Shown piece after piece: positions 20,096 through 32,490 of a stretch of 64,000 nucleotides of DNA; position 1 is the first letter of the stretch, and every line of letters starts with the position of its first letter. This DNA comes from Chelonoidis abingdonii (Eukaryota > Chordata > Testudines > Testudinidae), in the NCBI RefSeq assembly GCF_003597395.2, contig NC_133778.1:15141805-15205804 (forward strand), written 5' to 3'. A program made the translations under genes and the position numbers. Below the pieces are notes generated by a model. The model was not told the DNA's origin and searched no databases. It saw nothing but the letters and a program-made list of their open reading frames with translations.

Positions 20096-21499
20096 CCAGA
20101 TATTTCTATAAATCACACATGGATGTTTGAGCTCTTCTGAGGAACTATCCAATATTATGGGCCGCAAAGTCTTCCCGAGTAAAGCTTATAGAACTGTCCC
20201 TCACCATCAATCTTCTGATAAGTCTCTCTTTTTCTAATGCACATTTTTTGTGATGTAAAGCACTATAAATTCACAATAAATAGGGATCTGACAAATAGTG
20301 ATGTTGCCTACATTCTGTTTTTAATTTGTCATAACTTACAAAATAAATTCAGTGTAGGTTGAAAAAATCATTTTACCAGAAGGAATATATTTCCTCTTCA
20401 CCTATTTGGGTAACCATCATATTCCATCACTTTGAACCTAACTCCATTTGCATGGTTATCACCTTACACCCTCAGAACCTATTTTAGTATGGGTGGCAAT
20501 GTTCAATCTCAGGATTTGCAGACATTAGCTCTCCTGTACAATTATCCAAACTATAATTACCTACATTTGCTTTCACAATGGCATAATTGCTTGTTATTTT
20601 TGCTTAGAGGATGAACGAGTTTGCAACAACTTCCCCTACCCCCCAAACCTTTTTTTGAAGGATGTGCATAGTGTTTTTATTCAGTAGGGTTAAAAGCCTG
20701 CTTTCTATGAAGATCAAACTGGTGGTGGCTGCAATGGAACAATACTATCAGAAAGCCTCAACCAAAATTCAAAAAGTGCAAGTACCAGTGTTTTAAAAGT
20801 CTTTACTTCATGCATACTCCTAATTATGTTTTGTACATAATGTTCATCTCTGTCTAAGAGGTATCTCCAACGGAAGGACTCTGGCATGCTGCAGTAGTAA
20901 TAAAGAGATGACGCTGGCTTTCAAATCACTATGTGCAACTTGTCATTATGCAGAGCGGGAGCTATGGTGCATGCTGATTACCACCTCGCAGATTCAATGT
21001 GGAGATTGCTAGACTATTCAATAGCAGCTGCTCTAGTCTAGGCTATATTAAGAAATGAATTTATGCAGCACTTTATATAATTCAGGGCATTTCAAATCCT
21101 TTTCCCCAAGCTCTGCAAAAACATTCAAACGTCTATGGGACGTACAGATTAGAAATCACATGAAACCATACAAACACACTGCAGTAAAGAGCTTGAAATT
21201 CAATTACTTTCTTACTCCTCTCTTGCATCAACCATCTTCCAGTTTTCACTTGCTATGAGGAAAGTAATGACCCGAGCTTGTTACTGCCTTTCATGGCCAG
21301 CAAAGTGCATCCGCATGTACTGGATGACTCAGACCTTCTCACTAAGCATGTCATCTCAGCAAGGTGTGCAGCAGTTCACTACACAGTGAACAAAGGCTCT
21401 GTTGAATTTTTAATTAATGGACTCTAAGGTCTACAAAGCAATACACTGCATTTGGTGCCCAAGGCCAATTCAACATTCTCCTGTCTTTTCCAAAATAGA
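20096..21499. other. No gene found
   Basis: AT-rich sequence with chance frames of 60-67 codons. No repeat that I can name. Confidence 0.45.
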
Positions 21500-21612
21500 A
21501 GAGGTTAGATTCTGAATTTATACCAGTGCAAAGCCAGAGTGACTCCACTGAAGTCAATGGAATTCCTCCAAATTTGCACTGTTGCTACGGAGATGAGAAT
21601 CTGACCCTAATC
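21500..21612. mobile_element. Palindromic MITE, 'AGATTCTGA' type
   Basis: GGTTAGATTCTGAATTTATA at the left pairs with ATGAGAATCTGACCCTA at the right. Inside, CCAGTGCAAAGCCAGAGTGA pairs with CCAAATTTGCACTG around a centre CACTGAAGTCAATGGAAT. The whole ~110 bp folds into one imperfect hairpin. It is the best-preserved copy of this family in the window. Confidence 0.75.
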
Positions 21613-21751
21613 TCCAGAGTGGGATTGAGATTACAAGCACTTTCGGGAAATATTTTGAAATCTTTCAACTTCCTGCATTCAAAAAAGCTCTCATGGCTGA
21701 ATGGTTTGTTGAAGGGGAGGGGTTTCTATGGGGGTTTGAATGTTTGAGCAA

Positions 21752-21855
21752 GATTCATAGACTCCAAGGCCAGAAGGGACTATTGTGATCATCTTGTCTG
21801 AGCTCCTACACAACACAGGCCACAGAACTTGCCAAAAACAATTCCTAGAGCACGT
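21752..21855 (-). mobile_element. CR1 LINE 3' end, antisense
   Basis: GATTCATAGACTCCAAGGCC, AGAAGGGACTATTGTGATCA, TCTTGTCTGAGCTCCTACAC and AACACAGGCCACAGAACTTG match the antisense CR1 3' end. It is about 100 bp long and 5'-truncated. Confidence 0.85.
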
Positions 21856-24800
21856 GAGTTGTACACCATTTATTGCTAATGTGGCAAATATTTTACTAAA
21901 AATGTAATAACAATATATAACGGACCAAAGCCTACTGTCATCTACAACTGTGTGACCTGCAATCCTACTAGGGTGGCCTGAATGTAATTAGAACAGAGTC
22001 TGGAACAAGGAACTGGAGAACTTCAGTCTATTTGCCATTCATAGGCAACGGTAGTAACGATCTAGCATAATTACAGATTGTGAAATTGCAGCGCCTGCTG
22101 ACAGTGGTCAATGGACTGCTCCCTGACTGATTTGGATTTATACAGTGCTAGCCACAAAGTCTAAGCCATTGTTAACTGTTGCATTTTGCCTAATGCACTA
22201 TACATTTGTGTTACATTAACTATTGTGGCTAGTCTGTTTTTAAATTAATTTTGATGCTCCCATACTTTGCTAGCAAAATCTTTCTGTGAAACCTTCAAAG
22301 GGTTAGTTACCCTTTTACTCCATTCCCCAACACCTGCCGTCATTTCTCTACCAATTTCTTTTTCAATTCTAAAATATATTTTGACTCCCAGTTCCATTCA
22401 GAATAATTCAAACAGAGATAGCTCCAATACACTGCGTAAAAGGGAAGTCCTATGCACTCCAGTTCAACAAAACACTAAATCCCAATGAAAAGTTAAGCAC
22501 TGGCTTATGAGATTTACTGAATATGGATGGACTTAAGTACGTGCTAAGTGCTCTGCTGATAATGATTGTGATAAATTCCCTCAACGTGAATAAGACGACA
22601 GACAGAATCTCAAAAGATGGTTCTGTTGTAAACCAGTCAGAATCGTCTAACAGTGCAAGACTCTGTGGAAACAAGGGGCCCATGTATAAGTACAACAGGG
22701 AGACATCATTTTTTGTTGAAAAATTGACAGCTCTTTTATCCAACAATGGATGTGGACTGGCCAATGATTTAGAGGTCCAATAAGACGTGGTTAAAAAAGA
22801 AGATAAGTTATTCTGCATGAAAGAGGACAGATGGCAACCACACAATAGCCATCAACTCTATTTAAATAGATAAGTAACCCCAGCACTGCTCTGTATGTGT
22901 GTTAAATTAAGCACATGCTCTCTTTGCACAGAACCTTCTTAACCTTCCGAGGAAGGTGCAAGGGCATGCCTCTTCCTTCCACTTGATCATTTACAATTTG
23001 CCTATTCAGTCTGACAAGCCAAAACTAACAAAAGCGTCTAACGGCTGCTTTCAACTGGTTAAAATAAAGAGTGTATCCATTTTGATTGCCTTCGAAAGCT
23101 CCGGGACTAAGTGATGCAGCTCGTGAGAGGCAGAATGGCATGGAGTTAGACACAAAGTGCCTGACTCGATAAACTCAATGTTTCGTCAAGAGATTTCTGA
23201 GCCACAGAGGAGACAGCTGCCATGTAGAAGGCAGAGGCCATACGAATGACTGCTGATCTACTTCCACTTCAAAGAGGCAGACTGTCCCCAAGCAGAGTTC
23301 CTGTGAAGAGAGGGAGAAGGAAACAGACCAGAAAGAGAGGAATAAACAGAAAACTACAGACCTTGCTGTATCAGCCTGGGAGGTGGGAGTGGACAGATTG
23401 CAGTGAATTTTGAATGATGTGGATAAGACTTAATCCCCACTAAGCAGCTAAGGAACCTTGATCCCGGACCAATTTTAGTAATATTTCTGCTGTTAGATGA
23501 ATCTTACCACTGACAAAAGATACTGATGACACTGAGAAATCAGAAGCAAGGGGCAGCAGGATTAAGGGTGGGGGGCCGGGCAGGGGAGGGTGATGAGGAA
23601 GAGAACTGAAAGAGAGCTAGTGAGAGAGATTACCTCAGCAAGTGTTCATTCTTATACCACATTACAGTTTGCAGGCCTTCCTCTGGGGATAGGTGGGTTT
23701 TAATATTCCAAGGATCACTTCAATCCACTGGCTTAACCTTCCTATAGCAAAACTTCACACAGTTTGAGTGCCATTGCCTCACTGCTGCTGTACAGCATAT
23801 CAGTAGGACTAATAGCAACTCCAACCTGGCAGGTTCAGCATTTCAGGCATTTCTAGCAACTAATTGTTTCTGCAAGTGTTGCACACGTGATTTATGTTCA
23901 ACACGCCATAATCTTTATATATCCATCTTCCTAGGATCTTTGTAGACAACATAGCTAGGAAATGAAAGCACTCTGTCTTTGAATCTTATAAACAAACAGG
24001 TCGGCAAATCTGTAAAGGCCTTCTGAGGCACTGAGTTAAAACAGATGGTATTCCTTCACAAGATGGGGGCAATTTATCATGCAATTTCTTCTTATTTCTT
24101 TTAAAGAAGAAAAGGACTTTGTTAAAAGGAGGACAGCGAAGACTCCAATGCCGAATGAGCACTTTCCTTTGAAGGGATGCTGACAAACCATTAGGTCCTC
24201 CCATTAAGGTTTATACATTAAATAAACAGTGGCACAGGTGTGAGGTGGCCAGGCCTGAGAAGGGGATCACAGCTCCTCATGGGTCCCATCCACAGCCTGC
24301 TGAAATCGATGGGAGTGTTTCCACTGAAGATGGTGGGCTCTAGCTCAGGCCCAGCGGAACCCTTTTCATGCCTTTTTAATCAATTTTATTTCAGGATTAA
24401 TATTTAAAAGCGCTGACTTAAACAGTCCCTCTCAGTGATGGAAACTTAAACATACCACCTTGGTGCTAGCAGAGTTAAAAAAGAACCAGTCTGTGTTTGT
24501 TTTTAAGCAAGGCAAAGTGCAGGATCAATTATTTCAATTTAGTGATTTAATTTTCAGTATAAAATAAAAAGATATTGCTTTAAAATAGACCCAAAAATAC
24601 ATACCATACAGACATATATACACACACATATTAGGCCAAAGTCATCACAACTACTGAAGTCAACTGAGTTACCCCAGGGTTGAATTGTCCCCAGGATTTT
24701 TATCCTGACAATATCCTTTTAAATAGTAATTTGAATTCCAGTGTTGCTCTATTTTTTTTATCAGGGTCAAAAGTTTGTGTTTATATGTCCCCTGACTCTC

Positions 24801-25499
24801 TTAATAACTCAGCACAAGGCATTTTGTGGGGCAATCAGACTTTTATTACAGGCTCATAAATGGCTACTGAGGTCATAAAAAGAGCCCTGAGAAATGTAAA
24901 CATAGATGCTAAGAAAATATACGGAAAGCAAATACTTGGTCACAGATATAACCATTTGACATTGTGCATATTCCAAATTGTTATCTCTTTTCTTTGTGGA
25001 TTTAGTTGGAGCTTGGTGAACACTGGGGAGGAAAATCACTTGCAAACGTTTTGACAAAGGGAAAACCACATTTCAATGTGCCATGTATCCTGGTTTGCCT
25101 TTTCATTAAATATTTAAGGAAACAAAGTTTTGTTCATTTGCCTGTTTGTGGAAAATGAATTTCAGACCCAAAGACCTGATAAGCAACAACATTTATTTTT
25201 TAGTCACATTTCAAAATGTCAATGAAAAATTTCTTTAAAAAAAAATCAAAATTCAGAACATTTCAACCAGCTCCAGAACAAGGCTACTGCACGAGCCTCA
25301 GAAGCAGGGCCCACATCATCCTTCTCATCACATATACCAGGTGTCAAAACTCCCCGTTCCTCCCAGAGCTGGCTCCTCCTCTGCATATATTCTAATATGG
25401 ATTGTCTTGATAAATTAGGCAAATATACTGCTCTTTCCACAGTAGCAGGAGTGATTTCCTACTCTAAGTCTCTCATACTGCAACTTAAGAAAAAACAAG
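21856..25499. other. No gene found
   Basis: Mixed to AT-rich sequence. Frames up to 131 codons (minus strand, 22450-22845) overlap open frames on the other strand and show no family motif, so I read them as chance. 23100-23660 is relatively purine-rich and includes a G-rich tract (23566-23590). 24290-24350 has a GAAATCGATGGGAGTG core of the short hairpin MITE type. Confidence 0.45.
23566..23590 (+). other. G-quadruplex-capable tract
   Basis: GGGTGGGGGGCCGGGCAGGG, continuing GAGGG, has at least four runs of three or more G with loops of 1-2 bases, meeting the usual G4 motif. Formation in vivo is not implied. Confidence 0.6.
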
Positions 25500-25741
25500 A
25501 CGACGGATGGTCTAGCAGATAAAACATAGCTTGCAACTCAGGTCATCTGAGTTCTATTCCCACCTCTGTCACAGACTCCATGTGTGACCTTTGGCAAGTC
25601 ACTTAACTGTTTTGTGCCTCAGTTATAATAATTACCTCCTTGTCCCATCCTTTGTTTTGTAAGTTCTTCCATGCAGGGAATGTCTCTTGTTATGCATTTG
25701 TACAATGCCTACCACAATAAGACACTAATCCTGGTTGGGGC
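25500..25741 (+). mobile_element. MIR/CORE-type SINE, nearly complete
   Basis: The tRNA-like head is GGATGGTCTAGCAGATAAAA..GAGTTCTATTCCCAC. The CORE is TGTGTGACCTTTGGCAAGTC, ACTTAACTGTTTTGTGCCTC. The tail is TGTAAGTTCTTCCATGCAGG..GTACAATGCCTACCACAATA..GGTTGGGGCCTCTAGA. It is the best example here of the tail shared with the LINE at 61523-62035. The tail is broken by DNA transposons from 25750 onward. Confidence 0.85.
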
Positions 25742-25749
25742 CTCTAGAT

Positions 25750-25965
25750 CAGAGTTTCCCAAACTTGTTCCGCCGCTTGCGTAGGGAAAGACCCTGGCAC
25801 GCCAGATGGTTTGTTTACCTGCTGCGTCCGCAGGTCCGGCCAATCGCGGCTCCCACTAGCAGCGGTTCGCTGCTCCAGGCCTATGGGAGCTGCTGGAAGC
25901 AGCACGGGCCGAGGGACACACAGGCCACCGCTACACTAGCGGCGTCCCAAGTTTGGGAAACATTG
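25750..25965. mobile_element. hAT-type MITE, exact 8-bp target duplication
   Basis: The 216-bp element starts CAGAGTTTCCCAAACTTGTT and ends CCCAAGTTTGGGAAACATTG. Flanking CTCTAGAT is identical on both sides (25742-25749, 25966-25973). The GC-rich body is unlike its AT-rich neighbourhood. It inserted at the junction between the SINE and the next hAT element and is therefore the youngest of the three. Confidence 0.93.
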
Positions 25966-25973
25966 CTCTAGAT

Positions 25974-26386
25974 CAATGGCTCTCAAACTTTCCAGACTAC
26001 TGTACCCCTTTCATGAGTCTTATATTTCTTGGAAACCCCCAAGTTTCACCTCACTTAAAAACTACTTGCTTACAAAACCAGACATAAAAATACAGAAGTG
26101 TCACAGCACACTATTACTGAAAAATTGCTTACTTTCTAATTTTTACCATATAATTATAAAATAAATTGCTTGGAATACAAATGTTGTACTTACATGTCAG
26201 TGTGTAGTACACAGAGCACTATAAACAAGTAATTGTCAGTATGAAATTTTAGTTTGTACTGACTTCGCTAGTGCTTTTTATGTAGCCTGTTGCAAAACTA
26301 GGCAAATATCTGGATGAATTGGTGTACGCCCTGGAATACCTCTGCGTACCCCAATGGGTATGCATACCCCTTGTTAAGAACCACTG
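25974..26386. mobile_element. hAT-type MITE inside a SINE tail
   Basis: The left end CAATGGCTCTCAAACTTTCC and the right end CCCCTTGTTAAGAACCACTG are inverted repeats (CARTGG.TCT.AA). The 413-bp body is AT-rich. The sequence just after it, CAATAAATG, could continue the SINE tail interrupted at 25749, where that family normally ends in ..ctactgcaata. A target duplication is not clear, probably because of the adjacent later insertion. Confidence 0.75.
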
Positions 26387-26654
26387 CAATAAATGTCATG
26401 AACAAATCAGAAATCTAAAAATGAACTTGAGATCATAAATAAATTGGAAAATGTAGACTACTCTCAACTGTGTGCCAATCTTTATGCAAACAACATAAAT
26501 AAATGCAACCGTTGTGCAATCAAATGCAGCAAAAGCAACAATATAACTGGGGAGAGAGACTTCTGCCTTCTGATTCTCACCAGTACTACTTTGCTCTCCA
26601 CAGTGCCTGTCTTTCAAGTGCAAATTCCCAAGTACTGATGCTGGTACCCTCAGA

Positions 26655-26910
26655 GGGAATCTCTACTATGCAATTAAAAACCTGTGGCTGGCCTGTGCCA
26701 GCTGGCTCAGGCTTGCGGGGCTCAAGCTAAAGGCTGTTCAACTGAGATGTAGACACTGGGGCTTGGGCTGAAGCCTGGCCTCTAGAACTCTGGGAGGTGG
26801 GAAGGACCCAAACATCTACACCGCAATTAAACAGCCCCTTAGCCTGAGCCTCAGACAGCTGCCATGGGCCAGCCCTGGGTGTTTAATTGCAGTGTAGACA
26901 GTGCTTAATT
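26655..26910. mobile_element. hAT-like MITE, ATTGCAGTGTAGACA ends
   Basis: The left end TCTACTATGCAATTAAAAAC pairs with the right end GTTTAATTGCAGTGTAGACA. The interior repeats GCTCAGGCTTGC / GGGCTTGGGCTGAAGCC / AGCCTGAGCC blocks. It is non-coding. Confidence 0.7.
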
Positions 26911-26914
26911 TGTA

Positions 26915-27065
26915 ATGAAAGAGGTGCCAGGGCTCAAGCAATTACGTGCCAGGGCTCAAACAATTTTTTTTTTTTTTTTACATTCATAACTGATGCAACA
27001 AGCCCAGAAGTGCCGGGACTATGAACTGCCAAACCTAGAGGTTCCAGGGCGCAATTCTATAACCC
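26915..27065. repeat. Unnamed interspersed repeat
   Basis: AATGAAAGAGGTGCCAGGGC, a near-copy GTGCCAGGGCTCAAACAATT, a T/A run, then GATGCAACAAGCCCAGAAGT and GCCGGGACTATGAACTG. It resembles a repeat I recall from turtle sequence. The class is unknown. Confidence 0.45.
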
Positions 27066-27639
27066 CCACTGACTTCTATGTCTGAACTAGACAATATGTC
27101 AGTAGAGCAGATGGCTGTGGGCTGGCACTAGCAGAAATGCCTTAGGGTGATCAATCTATGCTGGTGGTACCCATATTTGGATTACTCCCTGCTACATGCA
27201 CAAGGCCTAAATGTGTCTTTTTAGCATATCCCCTTATCCCACTACTACTTCCTGTGCATGCTGACAACCACTGTGCATGCTGACCAGTAAAGGCAATTAC
27301 AAAAACAACACAAAAGGCAGCCAGAGACTTGCTGAGCTGTTCCCCAGGCCCCCTCTAGTGCCTTCCAATAGAAGTTCTTATGGGGATCTGACTGTTCCTT
27401 TCCAAAGCAGGATTATGCACAGACATGCAGGCTGCAGTTACTAATTTGTTAGTGACTAGAACTATGGTGAATGAAAAGTAGTGGCAGAAAACTGGAGACC
27501 AATTAAGTCTACAAATGGCCTTGGTAGATAGACAGAATATTGTTGTATATGGGATGAGACACAACAGCTTGCCAGGGGCACTGAGAAGAAATTAATGTTA
27601 GATTATTATGATAAATTGTTTTTATCTTGGTAATGCCTA

Positions 27640-27725
27640 AAGATTCTGATCAGGGTCCCACTGGACTAGCACTGTCCAAAGAACAAAAAAGCCAGTTCCT
27701 GTCCCAGTGAGCTCCCAGTCTAGGA
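27640..27725 (-). mobile_element. Shared LINE/SINE 3' tail fragment, antisense
   Basis: TAATGCCTAAAGATTCTGAT, CAGGGTCCCACTGGACTAGC, ACTGTCCAAAGAACAAAAAA and CAGTGAGCTCCCAGTCTA parallel the tail at 61523 (..gcctag..ccccattgtgctagg..). Diverged. Confidence 0.55.
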
Positions 27726-28399
27726 CTCAGACTTATGTTAAACCCATTCAATTATGAATGTCAAGTCTGACATAACCCCACTGAGTCAAGGAAATTCAGA
27801 ATTAGTGGGGGCTGAAAAATTCAGAACAAACAATTTATTTGTCAAACGTTGCCTTTGTTTTCTATTTGTGAGATGTCCACAAAGAAATTTCTTTTTTTTT
27901 TTATTATTCAAATGTTATTTGCAAATGTCTTCAGCCATTTATTCTGATTTGTAAACTGTTAGCAAGCTGTTACTTAAGTCCTGTGGTACTGTTTCTATTC
28001 CTTAACCAGATGACTTCTATAATAATCCACCTACAATGCTAATCTTGATTTCCTTCTCTAACTGCAACAGTGACAATGGCAATCCAAGAGTCACACTGTT
28101 GTTGGTTAGTTACAGTTTGACATTTGCTTTCAGGTAGTGTCATGACTGAGCATTAGAGCCAAACATTGACTTTTCACGATCACTGCCACTGGTAAAAATC
28201 CACTTGAAAATAAGTGTGTGGAAAGCAAACAGAAAAGGAGCATGAACACAGTCCTAGTATATATATTTAAGACTCAAATGAATATTTGCAGAAATGTTTG
28301 TTGTATTTGCCTAAGTTTCATTCCAAGATGTAGCAGGAAATATAGTTGTAGGATCCACTTCGACAAGTCTTCTGTGGCTGTTATTAATATTACTTATTT

Positions 28400-28490
28400 G
28401 TGTTAATGCAGTGCCTAGGGGCCACCATTCAAAGGAAAGGACCCCATTGTTCTAAGCACTGTAAACACGGCAAAACCAAACAAACCAACT
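28400..28490 (-). mobile_element. Shared LINE/SINE 3' tail fragment, antisense
   Basis: TTAATGCAGTGCCTAGGGGC, AAAGGACCCCATTGTTCTAA and GCACTGTAAACACGGCAAAA match the antisense tail. A MITE fragment follows directly. Confidence 0.6.
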
Positions 28491-28499
28491 CTGCTGCAG

Positions 28500-28680
28500 C
28501 AAGTCTCAGGCCCGGACTCAGGCCTAAAAACAACCATGTCAATCTTCTGGCTTGGGCTCTGAAGGGCACTTCCCTTTGCAGGCTCCTGCGCTCCAGCCTG
28601 AGCTGGAACATCTACACAGCTACTTTTAGGCTCTGAGACTAGCTACCATGGGTTTCTGTTTGCAGTGTGCACATACCCCC
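28500..28680. mobile_element. MITE fragment related to 26655
   Basis: GGCCCGGACTCAGGCCTAAA and CTTCTGGCTTGGGCTCTGAA, then GGAACATCTACACAGCTACT and the right end TTTGCAGTGTGCACATACCC. The end corresponds to ..TGCAGTGTAGACATACCC of this MITE group. The left terminus is missing or diverged. Confidence 0.5.
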
Positions 28681-28999
28681 AGAGTGAAAAGACCCTGTCC
28701 CAAACAGCTTACAGTATAAACTATGGAATTCCCATGGCGACCTTGCTGGATCAGAGTCATTGCATGGTAGAGCACACAAAGGCCCTCATTCTGCAATGAA
28801 TTTTGCGTGAGCAGACCACTGCAGCCACTGAATGAGTGGGGTAAACGTTTGAAATCTCTCCAATACCCACATGGAACCAGTTGTTTATCTTCTCCAGATG
28901 CCAGTCACATCCGCAACAATATCAAGCATTACAGCTTTTTGCTTTAATTTCCTCCACTTTTAATTGTAGTTATAAAAAGAAAGAAGGAAAATAAATGAC

Positions 29000-29238
29000 T
29001 GTGTGAATGGGACACACTGTTTTGAATGTGGAACAATTTGGAACAATTTACCAAGGGTTGTGGTGGATTCTCCATCACTGACAATTTTTAAATCAAGTCT
29101 GGATTTAATTGGATTTCAATATTTTTCTAAAAGATCTGCTCTAGGAATGATTTTGGGGAAGTTCTATGGCCTATGTTATACAGGAGGTCAGACCAGATGA
29201 TCACAGTGGTCCCTTCTGGCCTCAGAATCTATGAATCA
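29000..29238 (+). mobile_element. CR1 LINE 3' end, ~240 bp
   Basis: GGTTGTGGTGGATTCTCCAT, CACTGACAATTTTTAAATCA, GGAGGTCAGACCAGATGATC, ACAGTGGTCCCTTCTGGCCT and AGAATCTATGAATC form the sense-strand CR1 3' end with its terminal ATCTATGA-type repeat. It is the longest clear CR1 piece in the first 45 kb. It contains a 65-codon chance frame. Confidence 0.9.
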
Positions 29239-29713
29239 GTAAGTCTAAAGCTCTTTTAGATGTATGTTAATAAATAAATCTACTATAATGTAACAGCGGT
29301 TCTGTGTTTTATCTTATATTTAGACGATACAGTGTAACAGCTGCCTACTACAAATACACGTAAACAGCATGTATTCCTAATTACGACTCCATAACAAGCT
29401 TAATTTAAGCACATTTTATTTTATTACTGTTAACAACAAAAAGCATGTATCCCGTATTACAGATTTACACTGCACTTTATAACCATATGAAATCAGTGGC
29501 AGCACTCTCTCTAACTTCTCTGAGAGCACACGAAAGCTATGAGACTGTAAACTCATTAGGGAAGGGAATATGTGTGACTATAAGACCTGATCCTGAAAGG
29601 TGCTAGCCACCACCACCCCCAAGAGGACCATGAGGGTGTGCATGAGGTTACACGAGGGTGTGCAGCACCTGGTGCAAGGCATGCAGCATCTTGCAGAGTC
29701 AGGTCTTGTGAGT

Positions 29714-29955
29714 AATGGCATGTCTGCATGCTTAGTAGCCATGGTTTAACAACAGGTGCGATTTAAAATCAAGTTGGTCAAATCAGTGCAAAAGGTTGCA
29801 TGGACCCCTGAAATCAATACAAACCTGGCTTATAGAGAGTTAAATCAATTAGGAACAGGTTTAAACTGAATAAAAATAAGCCACTCTTGATTCAAATGAG
29901 GAGGATCTGACAGAGTTTTGTAGCTAGTTTGACTTATGTGTAGACAAATCCTAAA
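29714..29955. mobile_element. MITE, TGTCTGCA/TGTAGACA ends
   Basis: The left end ATGGCATGTCTGCATGCTTA pairs loosely with the right end TTATGTGTAGACAAATCCTA. The body has GGTTTAACAACAGGTGCGAT and GGAACAGGTTTAAACTGAAT. It is non-coding and diverged. Confidence 0.5.
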
Positions 29956-30539
29956 TCACATTGCCCAACTCTAAAGAATTTATAATCCAATGATTTAGTT
30001 CTCCTCTTAGTGAAGTGAAAGGAACGTTGCCATTGATTTCAGGTGGAATAGATGGGGTGCTTTTGTCTTCAAACACATTCACAAGTAGAACCATAACAGT
30101 TTTCAAAGATTACCCATTTGTCTGTGGTAATACTGCACAGACAGGAAATATTTTGTAGTTCAAACTCCTTGATGTGACAGCGTGGCTCTGAGTGAAGTGA
30201 ATCCAAGGGCAGAATTTGTCCTGTAACACACATGCTCATCTTTTCAAACTTTTTAGTTCTGCCATTTTTCTCCCTAATGGCCATTCTCCTACATGGCTGC
30301 ATATTAAATCTCTCCATATCTGATAGACTTTTAAAACCCTACCAGACAAGAAAGGCTTCAAATCACCTTTTAAACAAAATAAAGTCAACCCTACTTTTTC
30401 CCCTTCTGCTAATAAGCAGCATAGAAATTACAACAAAATCCGAATATTACATTTGCGCATTCAAATAAAACATAAAATACAGTTGCAAGAAAGAAGTGAT
30501 CATTAGTCAACTTACGGCTTCCTTGCTGCCAAAACAAAA

Positions 30540-30710
30540 TTTTAGGCCCAGTTCTGCAAAAAGGACTTTTATGTGTGCCTATCTTTACACACAGTTAATA
30601 GTCCCATTAAAGACAGTGGGCCAGCTCATGGAGCATAACAATAAACACATGCATAAATCTGTGCAAGACGCGTGTCTTAAACCTCACACTATGGCCTGAG
30701 CCTGAGTGAA
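30540..30710. mobile_element. Palindromic MITE fragment
   Basis: TTTAGGCCCAGTTCTGCAAA, ACACAGTTAATAGTCCCATT, then ACACATGCATAAATCTGTGC. It follows the order of the GCATGTGCTTAA family (7515, 38195) with heavy divergence. Confidence 0.4.
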
Positions 30711-32264
30711 GCAGCATAGCTCTGTTTTTGCAATGCAGCAAGGCTCATTTACACCACATCAAGATCTGGCCATATAGTTTTGCGCTATAAAGTCACCAGT
30801 TCTACTAGCAGAACACCCTTTTGCATTAAAAAAAAAAAAAGGTGTTCAAATCATTTTAAATTATCTGAAGACTGATATAGGACCCAATCAGATTCCTTTT
30901 GCAGATTAATGAGAACAGAACTGGAGCCAAGAGATATTTTTGCAAACTGCCTTCTTTTATTCCAGTATTTTGGAGAATGTCAGTGACCATAAAAAGTTAG
31001 GAGATGGAAGACACTGACTAGAGGTGGATAACTGAGTAGCTTTGCCACGTCTGTGTTAATGACTCTGAAGAACCCTAACTAATGGCCCTTCTCTGAATGA
31101 GCAAAATAGTTTAATATGACATTAGCACTGGAGAAGACAGCAGAGAAAGAATAAGGTAAAACACTGTTGAGTATCCTAACTCTACATTAACTGCTGATCT
31201 GGTTTTCCAAATGTCCTTTCCAGTGTTTTCCTTGGTAGTTATGGGCCATATCAAACCATTTTGTTCTGCACATGCAATTCCCAGGGATATTCCTCAGAGC
31301 TTTACACAAAGGTTGAGGTAATATTTTCAAATGTAAGTGATTTAGGAATCCATGGAACTTAAGCGCTTTTGAAAATTTTACCCTGTGAATAACATACAAC
31401 CCTAGGATGTCTAATCTCATCCTACGTTACTTTCCTTTCCCACTAGTAGCTTCTGAACATTTCTTCACTGTGTAAGTGGTAAGTCGCTTCCTTAAATCTG
31501 ACTCATTTTTATTTTATCCAATTAAGCAGTGTTTTAATATTTTCAAGCTGCCAGTATAAAAAAAATTAATCTGACTCAACAACCACATGCCCCTAAAAAG
31601 TCACCTCCTTGCAAGAACTGTGATGACTCAGAAAATGCTTTTGTGATTTAGAGTTGACTGTCACCCAATATACTAAAATAAATTGTCCATGATTTCTCAC
31701 AAGCTTTGCAATAATGAACTACCAAAATGGCACTGAAAATGCTGCACTGCACAACTATTTAGAGATTCCTTTGGGTGATAAATAGTCAAAAAACTGTCTT
31801 CTGACCATCAGAGGGACTGGCAGAAGAGGTTAGATTTTGTACCTGGCCTTTCAGAGAATGCTACAGGTTTTTAAATGATGAGTCAGTGGTATTCTTTGCT
31901 TGCTCCTGCCAGTGGAATCTCTTTTTGCCTTTCCCTGCTCCCACATTCCAATCTAAGTCTGACTGACATCCCCATAAGTAAGCAACAATATCTTGTACAA
32001 CATTGGACTAGGGAACTGACTCACTTCTATTCATCATGTCTACCTTAACCCTCACTCAGTACTGTGGGATCATCACGTAATTTACACTGAAAGGAACCTT
32101 ACATGGAGCCAAGTCATTAACCAGTAGATTCCTGGGAAAATAAAATTTTAGCCTCATGTATTTGTGTTATTAATTAATTACTACTACTAATACACCCATT
32201 TCTAAGGTCAATATACTATCTAGGCTCCCATTACTTTGGCATCTAGATTCCCTAAGTAAACTTT

Positions 32265-32490
32265 GTACTTACACAGTTCCCTCTGCCAGAGGATCTCAAA
32301 GCATTTTTCAAACTTTAGGACTTCAGATTCAGCTCCCCGTGGAGGCAGACAAATACTACCATCCCCCTTTTTACGGATGACAAAAGTGCGGCACAGACAC
32401 ATAACGTGTTGTTTCAAAAGTGACAAGGAGCAGCCTGCAGCAGTTGAAGCCAGGTCTCCTGTCTACCAGGCCTGTGCCTTAATCACCTTT
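32265..32490 (-). mobile_element. MIR-like SINE, antisense
   Basis: AGAGGATCTCAAAGCATTTT, ACTACCATCCCCCTTTTTAC, GGATGACAAAAGTGCGGCAC, AGCAGTTGAAGCCAGGTCTC and GTGCCTTAATCACC follow the antisense MIR-type SINE order (gatctcaaagcgcttt.. cattttacagatg..cacag..ccaggtctcc). Confidence 0.7.

Noticed and set aside
22450..22845. 131-codon minus-strand frame
   Set aside because: An 86-codon frame is open on the opposite strand over the same bases. No domain, and no splice or promoter context that I can defend.
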